Below are positions 1 through 5,846 of a DNA stretch of 7,311 nucleotides, one piece after another. The notes under the pieces are model-generated. The model saw only the letters and a list, made by a program, of their open reading frames with translations, searched no databases and was not told the DNA's origin. Positions within the stretch are counted from its first letter, which is position 1. Each line of letters starts with the position of its first letter. The DNA is taken from assembly GCA_046299435.1 (NCBI GenBank), contig JBKBIC010000239.1:1-7311 (forward strand), in the 5' to 3' direction. Both the position numbers and the translations under genes were made by a program. The DNA comes from M3007 sp046299435. GTDB taxonomy: Bacteria; Bacteroidota; Bacteroidia; Chitinophagales; Saprospiraceae.

Positions 1-41
1 CGGGAGAACCTGCCGGGTGCCGTTTTGGGAGAACGGGAAAA

Positions 42-341
42 TCAAGGACGGAAACTTCCGGTCGAAGAATACACGCGCCCTGTGGGGGGAGTGTACTGCC
101 GCGCTTCCGGCCCACTGACGAGGGCTTTCAGCTGGTCAACCGTGTATTGTTGGCGAGCGAGGTCGAACACTTCATCCACTTGGTCGGGGGTGACGGACGG
201 GAATTCGCTGAGAAAATCCCGGACGCTGACCCCGATGCGCAGATAGTCGTAAAACGTCTCGACTCGAATGCGCGTCCCGCTGAAAACGGGCGCACCGTCC
301 TGAATTTCGGGGTGGACTGTGATAGAAGAAATTTGTTTCAT
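42..341 (-). CDS. DUF433 family protein, antitoxin-like
   Basis: This 99-residue protein has the DUF433 pattern over residues 5-66: an N-terminal HPEI segment (10-13), then G-x-PVF-x-GTRI (16-25), a YDYL helix (32-35), a glycine turn at 37 and an FPSVT-x-xQV helix start (48-55). DUF433 proteins are small winged-helix-like proteins that usually act as antitoxins, often paired with a DUF5615 PIN-like RNase encoded immediately downstream. Only 41 bases remain downstream on this strand, so any partner would lie outside the window. The protein is longer than a typical DUF433 (about 75-80 residues). The extra part, roughly residues 77-99, is a proline-, glycine- and serine-rich tail that I do not recognise. 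The start is the ATG at 341, which places the conserved core near the N-terminus as in other members. It lies 129 nt downstream of the guanylyltransferase stop, so transcription with that gene is possible but not shown. Confidence 0.82.
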   Translation of the reverse strand: MKQISSITVHPEIQDGAPVFSGTRIRVETFYDYLRIGVSVRDFLSEFPSVTPDQVDEVFDLARQQYTVDQLKALVSGPEARQYTPPTGRVYSSTGSFRP

Positions 342-470
342 CCGGTGCTGTTTACGTTGGAAGTGGAAGCCCCGGGACTATACAATAGGATTAAAATCGG
401 GGGCTAATGTAGGCAAAGCGTTGATTATCAAAAATTTCGTGCCGAAAAATTTGCCCGAACCCGCCGCTGG

Positions 471-1553
471 TCAGAGGTAGCGGTCGCCAAAATTGGCCTT
501 CACGGTCGCGGTCAGTTGTTTCACTTCCTGTTCTTTCGATTTGGGATAGACCATGAGCACGTCGCCCTCGTCCACCACAATATAATTTTGGAGGTCTTTG
601 AGCACCACCAATTTCTCGGCTGGCACCCGCACGAGGCAGTTCGAGGTGTCCAAAGTGAGGACGTGCTTGCCCTGCACGACATTGCCCTGCGCGTCCTTCG
701 GGCACTCCTCGAACAGGCTGGCCCAAGTGCCCAAATCGCTCCACCCGAACTCGGCGGGGATGGTGAACACGTTTTGCGCCTTTTCCATGATGGCAAAATC
801 CACCGAAATGTTGGGCGTGGTCGGGTAAAACTCGTCCATGAAAGCCCGTTCAGTATCGGTGTTGTATTGGCCGCGCCCGTTTTTCAGGATGTCGAAAATA
901 TCGCCGCTCAATTTTTCAAAAGCGGCCAGCACGGCGCGGGCGTTCCAGATGAAAATGCCGGCGTTCCACAAATACTCGCGTGAAGCAAGGAAGGCTTGGG
1001 CGGTCGGCAAGTCGGGTTTTTCGGCAAAACGCTGCACTTTGAAAATGCCCGGCGCGAATTCTTGCCCAAATTGGATGTACCCGTAGCCCGTGTCCGGGCG
1101 GCTGGGCTGGAGGCCGAGCGTGACGAGCGCGTCGTTTTTGGCCGTAAAAGCAAGTGCCTGCCGGATTTTTTCGCGGAAAACATCCTCTTTCAACACCACA
1201 TGGTCGCTGGGGGCCACGACGAAATTGGCTGACGGGTCGAGGTCGTGCAATTTGAAGGCCGTGAATGCCACGCAAGGCGCGGTGTTGTTGCGGCTTGGCT
1301 CGCCAATGATTTGATTGTCAGAGAGTTCGGGGATTTGCTCTTTGACCAAATCGCGGTATGCGGCGTTCGTCACCACGAAGATGTTGCTCGCCGGGCAAAT
1401 GGGCAGGAACCGCTCAAAAGTCAGGCGCAGGAGGCTTTTGCCCACGCCGAGCATGTCCAAGAATTGCTTTGGCCTTGCCTCGCGGCTGCCCGGCCAGAAG
1501 CGGCTGCCAACGCCGCCGGCCATGATGGCGACGTAGGTGTGTGGATTGTTCAT
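471..1553 (-). CDS. manC: Mannose-1-phosphate guanylyltransferase (GDP-mannose pyrophosphorylase)
   Basis: This cytosolic enzyme makes GDP-mannose from mannose-1-phosphate and GTP, supplying mannose and fucose for surface polysaccharides. The 360 residues carry the family motifs in order. The nucleotide-binding signature is GGVGSRFWP (13-21) followed by RPKQF (27-31). Next come EPSRNNTAP (85-93), the metal-binding PSDH (115-118), TGYGYI (155-160), FAEKP (176-180), WNAGIF (196-201) and GWSDLGTW (270-277). The length matches the monofunctional enzyme; there is no C-terminal phosphomannose isomerase cupin, which would bring it to about 470 residues. The ATG at 1553 puts the signature at the expected distance from the N-terminus. 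The gene begins 7 nt after the stop of the coiled-coil nuclease-like gene, so the two are probably co-transcribed. It shares a pathway with GDP-fucose synthase two genes upstream. The enzyme identity is very secure; the symbol follows general usage. Confidence 0.96.
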   Translation of the reverse strand: MNNPHTYVAIMAGGVGSRFWPGSREARPKQFLDMLGVGKSLLRLTFERFLPICPASNIFVVTNAAYRDLVKEQIPELSDNQIIGEPSRNNTAPCVAFTAFKLHDLDPSANFVVAPSDHVVLKEDVFREKIRQALAFTAKNDALVTLGLQPSRPDTGYGYIQFGQEFAPGIFKVQRFAEKPDLPTAQAFLASREYLWNAGIFIWNARAVLAAFEKLSGDIFDILKNGRGQYNTDTERAFMDEFYPTTPNISVDFAIMEKAQNVFTIPAEFGWSDLGTWASLFEECPKDAQGNVVQGKHVLTLDTSNCLVRVPAEKLVVLKDLQNYIVVDEGDVLMVYPKSKEQEVKQLTATVKANFGDRYL

Positions 1554-1560
1554 CTGAAAT

Positions 1561-2400
1561 TTATGCGTTGGATGCTGTTTGGTTTATCTGCTCGAAGTTG
1601 AGGATGTCCATGTACTCCCATTCGCGGTAGGCCATGAGGTAGATGCCCTCGGCGTTTGCCAGTTCGGTGAGGTCGTCCTCGAAATGCAGGCTCGAAAAAA
1701 CAGGGATGAGCTTGAGATGCTCGAACTCTGGGAACAATTGGCGGAAGGTGGGGATGGTTTTGTGTTTGAAATCAAGCAGTTTAGTCCGGTCAGGCGAGAC
1801 TTTGGTCTCCACCAAAAACAAGAACGAAGCCGAAGCTGCCACCACATCGAACTCACCACGCAGGTTTTGGGCCTTATCGCGCTTGCGGACGTTGACAGCC
1901 CGGTAAGTAACTTCCTCCTTAAAATACTGCTCCATGACAGGTCGCACCGCCGGTGCGATGATGTCTTCCACGAGCGTGCCCATTTTGTTGGCAAGCTCGC
2001 CCCATTGCTTGTTCATGTTTTTGCGGTCTTCGCGCATCTCCTGTTTGAAGTCTGACATCTCGTCTTTGAAGTCCGACATCTCGTCCTTGAAGTCCGACAT
2101 CTCGTCCTTGAAGTCCGACATCTCGTCTTTGAAAGCCGACATCTCGTCCTTGAAAGCCGACATCTCGTCCTTGAAAGCCGACATCTCGTCCTTGAAAGCC
2201 GACATCTCGTCCTTGAAAGCCGACAATTCCTGCCTCAGCTTGCGCGAATCCTCCTCCATGTTGCGCCGGGATTGCTCTACCTGCCGTTCGAGCCGGTCGA
2301 GGTTGCGGCTCGTATTCAGGTTGGCGTGCGTCATTTGACGCACATATTCATAAATGGCGTTCTCCAAATCGGAGACCCTTTCCAAAACTTCGGTTTCCAT
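1561..2400 (-). CDS. Coiled-coil protein with C-terminal PD-(D/E)XK nuclease-like domain
   Basis: This 279-residue protein has three parts. Residues 1-59 are a charged helix. Residues 60-122 are nine consecutive heptads of the form S-(A/D)-F-K-(D/E/Q)-E-M, five with SAF and then four with SDF, predicting a regular coiled coil. Residues about 140-279 form an alpha/beta domain with GEFDVV (182-187) and then FLVETK (195-200), which fits the PD-(D/E)XK fold with D185, E198 and K200 as the metal and catalytic residues. Related coiled-coil plus PD-(D/E)XK hypothetical proteins occur in Bacteroidota and cyanobacteria, with no function that I know to be established. The start is the ATG at 2400; the frame stays open upstream, but that stretch overlaps GDP-fucose synthase in another frame. 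It sits between two GDP-sugar genes, 50 nt after one and 7 nt before the other, with no obvious link to sugar metabolism. DNA cleavage is a fold-based inference. Confidence 0.85.
   Translation of the reverse strand: METEVLERVSDLENAIYEYVRQMTHANLNTSRNLDRLERQVEQSRRNMEEDSRKLRQELSAFKDEMSAFKDEMSAFKDEMSAFKDEMSAFKDEMSDFKDEMSDFKDEMSDFKDEMSDFKQEMREDRKNMNKQWGELANKMGTLVEDIIAPAVRPVMEQYFKEEVTYRAVNVRKRDKAQNLRGEFDVVAASASFLFLVETKVSPDRTKLLDFKHKTIPTFRQLFPEFEHLKLIPVFSSLHFEDDLTELANAEGIYLMAYREWEYMDILNFEQINQTASNA
2045..2233. repeat. 21-bp in-frame tandem repeat, nine units (last one degenerate)
   Basis: Eight full 21-bp units lie head to tail from 2045 to 2212, with a ninth at 2213-2233 that matches only over its first 13 bases. 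On the plus strand the first four units share TTGAAGTC and the last five share TTGAAAGCC, followed in the full units by GACATCTCGTC(C/T). Each unit encodes one heptad of the coiled coil on the minus strand, so copy-number changes keep the reading frame and alter coil length by seven residues. The near-identity of units within each block, third-codon positions included, points to recent expansion by slippage or unequal recombination. Confidence 0.95.
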
Positions 2401-2418
2401 GTTGACAATATTTTGCCT

Positions 2419-2426
2419 CAAAAATA
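2419..2426 (-). promoter_or_regulatory. Candidate Bacteroidota -7 box (TATTTTTG) for the coiled-coil gene
   Basis: The minus strand reads TATTTTTG, an exact match to the Bacteroidota -7 consensus TAnnTTTG, lying 18 nt before the ATG at 2400 in the 50-nt gap after GDP-fucose synthase. I see no TTG at the usual 17-23 nt upstream for a -33 element, so support is partial. If real, the nuclease-like gene and manC could be transcribed separately from the upstream genes. Confidence 0.3.
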
Positions 2427-2450
2427 GCCGTCCATATCGGAAATAAGCGG

Positions 2451-3377
2451 CTACAATTTTTCGCGCACGTCCTCGTAAACAGCCCGCACACCCGCCTCCA
2501 AACCAATCCGCGCCCGCCAGCCAAAGCCGTGCAACTTGCTGACATCCATGAGTTTGCGCGGTGTGCCGTCGGGTTTCGACGGGTCTTTTTCGATGCGGCC
2601 TTCGTAGCCGACGATGCGGGCCACGAGCTGGGCCAGTTCCAAAATCGAAATATCCTCGCCCGTGCCGATGTTGACCAAGCCCGGCTCGTCGTAGTGCTGC
2701 ATCAGGTAAAAACACGCATCGGCCAAATCGTCCACGTGCAAAAACTCGCGGCGTGGCGTGCCTGTGCCCCAAATCGTGACCGACGGCAAACCCTGCCGCT
2801 TGGCCTCGTGGAAACGCCGCAACATGGCGGGCAGGACGTGCGAATTTTCGGGGTGGTAGTTGTCGTTCGGGCCGTACAAATTCGTGGGCATGACGGAGAC
2901 GAAGTTGCAGCCATATTGGTCGCGGTAGGCATCGCAAAGTTTGATGCCCGCGATTTTGGCGATGGCATACGGCTCGTTGGTGGGTTCCAGCGGCCCGGTC
3001 AAAAGTGCGTCTTCGCGGAGCGGCTGCGGGGCCATTTTCGGGTAGATGCACGACGAGCCGAGGAACATAAGTTTCTGAACACCAACGAGATAGGCCGCAT
3101 GGATGACGTTGGCCTCCATCATCAAGTTGTCGTACAAAAACTCTGCGCGATAGGTGTTGTTGGCAAGAATGCCGCCCACTTTGGCAGCCGCCAGAAAAAC
3201 GTAATCCGGCCTTTCGCGGTGAAAAAAATCGTTCACCTCGGCTTGGTTTCGCAGGTCAAGTTCGCGGGACGAGCGTAGGGCAAAGTTGCGGTAGCCCTCG
3301 CTTTCCAGCTTCCGCACGATGGCCGACCCGACCATGCCCCGGTGCCCGGCGACATAAATTTTGGCTGATTTTTCCAT
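2451..3377 (-). CDS. fcl: GDP-L-fucose synthase (GDP-4-keto-6-deoxymannose 3,5-epimerase/4-reductase)
   Basis: This NADPH-dependent cytosolic enzyme epimerises and reduces GDP-4-keto-6-deoxymannose to GDP-L-fucose, the donor for fucosylated surface glycans. The 308 residues match the family length. Visible motifs are the Rossmann dinucleotide loop GHRGMVG (11-17), GSSCIYP (107-113), YAIAK (137-141), PTNLYGP (164-170), NSHV (178-181) and REFLHVDD (210-217). By alignment with E. coli WcaG, offset by one, these supply the catalytic S108, Y137 and K141 and the epimerisation acid/base pair C110 and H180, so all key residues are present. The start is the ATG at 3377, giving MEKSAKIYVAGHRG; the frame is open further upstream, but that part runs into the preceding gene and does not resemble the family. 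A 41-nt gap holding a GC-rich hairpin separates it from the secreted-protein gene. The substrate-forming dehydratase (gmd) is not in this window. Confidence 0.96.
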   Translation of the reverse strand: MEKSAKIYVAGHRGMVGSAIVRKLESEGYRNFALRSSRELDLRNQAEVNDFFHRERPDYVFLAAAKVGGILANNTYRAEFLYDNLMMEANVIHAAYLVGVQKLMFLGSSCIYPKMAPQPLREDALLTGPLEPTNEPYAIAKIAGIKLCDAYRDQYGCNFVSVMPTNLYGPNDNYHPENSHVLPAMLRRFHEAKRQGLPSVTIWGTGTPRREFLHVDDLADACFYLMQHYDEPGLVNIGTGEDISILELAQLVARIVGYEGRIEKDPSKPDGTPRKLMDVSKLHGFGWRARIGLEAGVRAVYEDVREKL

Positions 3378-3384
3378 GAGTTTG

Positions 3385-3401
3385 CCCGGCGCGATGCCGG
3401 G
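3385..3401 (-). other. GC-rich perfect hairpin just upstream of the fcl start
   Basis: CCCGGC, a 5-base loop, then GCCGGG form a perfect 6-bp stem whose edge is 7 nt from the fcl ATG. On the minus strand it falls between the secreted-protein stop and the fcl start, with no U-run after it, so a standard intrinsic terminator is unlikely. It could attenuate the transcript, stabilise an mRNA end or hinder initiation at fcl. In GC-rich DNA a stem of this size can also arise by chance. Confidence 0.4.
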
Positions 3402-3418
3402 GTTTTGGCGTGTTTGGG

Positions 3419-4426
3419 TCAATCGGGCAGTTGCACTTTCACGCGGTAATAGCGTTCCGGTTGGTTGATACTTGTGTTGATGGGGTCGTCTTGCTGGACG
3501 CGGAACAGCAGGTGCTCGTCGTCCTCCCAGTCCAGCCCGGTGACTTTCTGAAACGGCAACCGCACGGTGAACTCTTCCCGCATTTTCCCGTCGCGGAGAC
3601 GGTGGAAATGCACATAATTCAATGGTTGCGTGGCAGTTCCGCCCGAAGTCGCTACCCAAAGCCCGTCCGGCGAAACCGAGGGTGTGCCCCAGGGGCGTTC
3701 GATGGAGGCAAGCAACGTGCCGTCTTTTCGGCCAATCAATTCGTACCGTTGTTCCGCGCCTTCGCCCACTTGCACGAGGTAAAACCCCTGTGTGGCGTAT
3801 TGGCCGAGATATTCGTAATGCACGCGGCGCACGTCCGGCTCGATGCCAAACACGGAATCGGAGGCGACGAGTTTTTCGGTGCCGTTCTCGAACGGAAGCT
3901 TGAAGGATTTTTGGGTCACATACCGCTTCGCAATGTCCTGCGTGAGCGCGGCCACTTTCGGCTCGAAAAACTGGTAAAAATCGCTCGATTCAAGTTCCTC
4001 CGCTTCAAAAAACGGAAAGGCCACCAGCAAATCCTCCGCCGCCTCCGAAAACGACACGGCCACCGGCTTGAAACGGTCGGTCGGCAGCCAGCCGTCGCGG
4101 TTGCGTGGCAGGCGCGACATGGGCGGGGGCGGGAAATCGGGCGGCGTGATGTTGCCCGCATAGCGCACTTCGTACCAATCGGCTTTTTCGGGCGGGCGGC
4201 CCGTCGAGTAGAACGTGGACACCTCAACGTACTCGCCTTTCAACGCGAAAATCGAGCCCGGCGCAATCCACATAATCGAATCAGGCTCGGTGGGTTCGAG
4301 GGTCAAGACCGAATCGGTCGGCGCGAGTTGGACGTATGGGATGGCCTTCGATGCGTCCTCAAAGGATTGGGCGAGGAGCGACGCGCAGGCCAGCAACAAG
4401 TTTGGGAGAATCAAAATCCGTTTCAT
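3419..4426 (-). CDS. Secreted protein of unknown function
   Basis: The 335-residue product starts with a clear signal peptide: MKRI, a hydrophobic core LILPNLLLACASLLA (5-19), then an AQ cleavage context around 19-21, so it is exported. I do not recognise the family. Residues 21-130 hold a proline-rich section with a PPDFPPPP stretch (95-102) and several W and Y residues. The C-terminal third (about 203-335) has short beta-strand repeats, including SPDGLWVAT (252-260) and a GLDWEDDEHLLFRV stretch (297-310). These resemble blades of TolB/WD40-like propellers, though too few for a complete propeller. The frame is open for 41 codons upstream, but the ATG at 4426 is chosen because it begins the signal peptide and follows a TATTTTTG box. 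It precedes GDP-fucose synthase by 41 nt in the same orientation. The gene is near certain; its function is unknown. Confidence 0.85.
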   Translation of the reverse strand: MKRILILPNLLLACASLLAQSFEDASKAIPYVQLAPTDSVLTLEPTEPDSIMWIAPGSIFALKGEYVEVSTFYSTGRPPEKADWYEVRYAGNITPPDFPPPPMSRLPRNRDGWLPTDRFKPVAVSFSEAAEDLLVAFPFFEAEELESSDFYQFFEPKVAALTQDIAKRYVTQKSFKLPFENGTEKLVASDSVFGIEPDVRRVHYEYLGQYATQGFYLVQVGEGAEQRYELIGRKDGTLLASIERPWGTPSVSPDGLWVATSGGTATQPLNYVHFHRLRDGKMREEFTVRLPFQKVTGLDWEDDEHLLFRVQQDDPINTSINQPERYYRVKVQLPD

Positions 4427-4430
4427 GCGG

Positions 4431-4438
4431 CAAAAATA
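4431..4438 (-). promoter_or_regulatory. Candidate Bacteroidota -7 box (TATTTTTG) for the secreted-protein gene
   Basis: The minus strand reads TATTTTTG, an exact TAnnTTTG match, ending only 4 nt before the ATG at 4426. Transcription starting a few bases downstream would give a leaderless or nearly leaderless message. No TTG -33 element is visible at the expected spacing. It would drive the minus-strand run that includes the GDP-fucose genes. Confidence 0.35.
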
Positions 4439-4504
4439 GATGGCGGGCGGGATGAATTTGCCGAACATAGCCCGAAACGACGCGCCCTCATTTAACCGAT
4501 TTAT

Positions 4505-4512
4505 TACTTTTG
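4505..4512 (+). promoter_or_regulatory. Candidate Bacteroidota -7 box (TACTTTTG) for the effector cassette
   Basis: TACTTTTG matches TAnnTTTG exactly and lies 17 nt before the effector ATG at 4530, giving a predicted 5' leader of about 10-12 nt. It sits in the short divergent intergenic region (4427-4529) facing away from the box at 4431-4438. No TTG at 17-23 nt upstream was found, so the -33 element is missing or degenerate. Confidence 0.38.
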
Positions 4513-4529
4513 AGCCAAAACCAACTTTT

Positions 4530-5332
4530 ATGCATCCCAACACAATCAAAAGTCAGGCAGAACTTCATCTCGGCAAGGGGGAACTTGCCGAAGCATTGGA
4601 TTTATTGATTCGAGAAGTCAAATCTGGGCATTTCAGCCAACGATTTATTTNNNNNNNNNNTCATCACAGTTCCACGACATGATGAAATCTGTGCAACAGG
4701 GGCAAATCCAATTTGACGAACTTCCCAAACGTAAAAATCAACTTGCCTTTTCTCTTCTCGAAACATTGCAAGAATTCGCAGGCCCGGAAGCAATTTCAAA
4801 CTCCGAAAAACCGGCTCTCCTCGCGTCGTTGCCAGTCTATTTGAGCGTCGGTAAGCCACACAATGATGTCCAATCGCGATACCTTGATCGTTTGAAGGCA
4901 GTCTTGGCACAAGAGCGAATTCAGGCTGAAACTCTCGGCACAACTTTTTGGACAGTCAAGAAGCCTCTTATACCTATTCAAAAACGTATGACCGAAGTTG
5001 CAGGCTGTGTTGTGCTTGCAATGGAACGTTTCTATGCTGTCGAGGGACTCTACAAGCGTGGCAGCAGCGACGAAAAGCGAGTCGAACACACTCGGTACCC
5101 AACCCCTTGGGCCCAAATCGAGGCAGCAATGGCATACCAAATCGGGATGCCCCTTTTGATTTTAAAGGACCGCTCACTCGTCGGCGAAGGAATGTTCGAC
5201 CCAAGCACCCATGACTGGCTAATCCTCGAAATAGACCCCGAAAAACCGGAAGAGTTGGACTCTGGCATGGTCAATGCTTTACTCAAAAGCTGGGCTGATG
5301 AGGTAAGGGCATACTATACGGGCAAGAAATGA
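4530..5332 (+). CDS. EAD11-like adaptor domain fused to a TIR/deoxyribosyltransferase-like effector domain, split by an assembly gap
   Basis: I read 4530-4650 and 4661-5332 as one gene broken by ten Ns. The first part encodes 40 residues with helix ELAEALDLLI (18-27). The part after the gap (223 residues, counted from 4661) opens with SSQFHDMM, GQIQFDE and NQLAFSLLETL. Together these fit the effector-associated domain 11 pattern, a helical adaptor that brings conflict-system proteins together. Residues about 57-193 after the gap look like a Rossmannoid domain: strand LPVYLSVG, a helix, GCVVLAMERF (115-124), WAQIEAAMAYQIGMPLLIL (150-168) and EGMFD (176-180). The layout resembles TIR and nucleoside deoxyribosyltransferase-like domains, with E154 in the helix a possible catalytic glutamate. 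NAD or nucleotide cleavage is inferred. The two halves are in different frames as printed, which a true gap of 2 modulo 3 bases would fix. The gene is AT-richer than its neighbours. Confidence 0.78.
4651..4660. other. Assembly gap of ten Ns inside the effector gene
   Basis: Ten consecutive Ns mark a scaffold join, and the printed length is probably a placeholder. The frame before it (starting at 4530) and after it (through 4661-5332) are reconciled if the true missing length is 2 modulo 3, for example 5, 8 or 11 bases. EAD11-like spacing suggests only a few residues are missing. Confidence 0.97.
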
Positions 5333-5357
5333 TTTATATCCTAACCTATTGGTAATC

Positions 5358-5843
5358 ATGGAAAACGAAGAATTGAATCCGCAAAATACCTCCGCTGGTA
5401 CTATACCTGAATACATGAAATCCCGCGTGGACAGCCAGATTGACTGGTACAACCGCAAGGCAGGCACCTTGAAACGCCGCTACCGATGGCTGAAAACCTG
5501 CACCATCATCATGGGCGGGTTAATACCGGTGGCCATCGCTTTTTCGGACAGGTTTCCGGCAACAAAGTATCTGGCCGCCGTTTTTGGGGCGGCGATTTCC
5601 ATTTTGGAGGGCATTTCCGGGATGCTCCGCGACAAGGAAACACTCACTGAATACCGCGCCGCTGCCGAAGCACTCATCGCCGAAAAAATGCAGTTCCAAA
5701 GTGGCGCGGGCAAATATGCCGCCGCGACCAAGCCTTTCCTCTTGTTCGTGGATACCTGCGAAACCATCATGGGCGCAGAAACCTCGAAATGGGTCGCCGT
5801 TTCGAGCAACCAAGACAAAAAACAAGACCAGCCGAACGGCTAA
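5358..5843 (+). CDS. SLATT/DUF4231-family two-TM membrane protein, putative pore-forming effector
   Basis: The 161-residue protein matches the DUF4231/SLATT plan. A charged N-terminal helix (YMKSRVDSQIDWYNRKAG, 19-36) is followed by a first membrane segment (about 45-63, ending LIPVAIAF) and a second (about 69-88, KYLAAVFGAAISILEGISG). Then come the soluble-helix signature EYRAAAEALIAEKMQF (98-113), GKYAAA (118-123) and a last helix with CETIMGAETSKW (134-145). SLATT proteins are predicted pore or membrane-disrupting effectors in nucleotide-signalling and TIR-linked conflict systems, acting at the inner membrane. The ATG at 5358 is preferred; an in-frame TTG at 5349 would add three residues. 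It begins 25 nt after the TIR-like effector stop, with no separate promoter box seen, so the two probably form one transcript. The membrane segments are directly visible; the killing role is inferred from the family. Confidence 0.88.
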   Translation: MENEELNPQNTSAGTIPEYMKSRVDSQIDWYNRKAGTLKRRYRWLKTCTIIMGGLIPVAIAFSDRFPATKYLAAVFGAAISILEGISGMLRDKETLTEYRAAAEALIAEKMQFQSGAGKYAAATKPFLLFVDTCETIMGAETSKWVAVSSNQDKKQDQPNG

Positions 5844-5846
5844 CCC

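Noticed and set aside
1..41. Possible terminator downstream of the DUF433 gene
   Set aside because: A CCGTT/AACGG stem of only 5 bp with a 7-nt loop is present, but no T-run follows it on the minus strand.
342..470. Possible small gene or promoter between DUF433 and manC
   Set aside because: No convincing short coding frame and no TAnnTTTG box was found. The 129-nt gap holds nothing I can support.
516..1601. Plus-strand frames opposite manC, such as 516-983 and 1245-1601
   Set aside because: They are shadows of a strongly supported guanylyltransferase gene on the other strand.
2045..2233. Possible CRISPR array
   Set aside because: The repeats are directly adjacent with no spacers and lie in frame within a coding sequence.
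1934..2338. Plus-strand frame with repeated SLK(A/S)DIS heptads
   Set aside because: It is the antisense reading of the 21-bp repeat. Any repeat with a length divisible by three gives periodic peptides in all open frames, and the minus frame continues into a real domain.
2401..3051. Upstream extension of the coiled-coil gene frame across GDP-fucose synthase
   Set aside because: This stretch overlaps the well-supported fcl gene in another frame and gives arginine-rich low-complexity sequence. The coiled-coil protein begins sensibly at the ATG at 2400.
2529..3278. Plus-strand open frame of 249 residues opposite fcl
   Set aside because: It is antisense to fcl, which carries all its catalytic residues. 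The frame has no domain I recognise.
3410..4495. Long plus-strand open frame (361 residues) opposite the secreted-protein gene
   Set aside because: The translation is rich in R, H and Q without recognisable motifs, as expected for the antisense of GC-rich coding DNA. The minus strand has a clear signal peptide and start-proximal promoter box.
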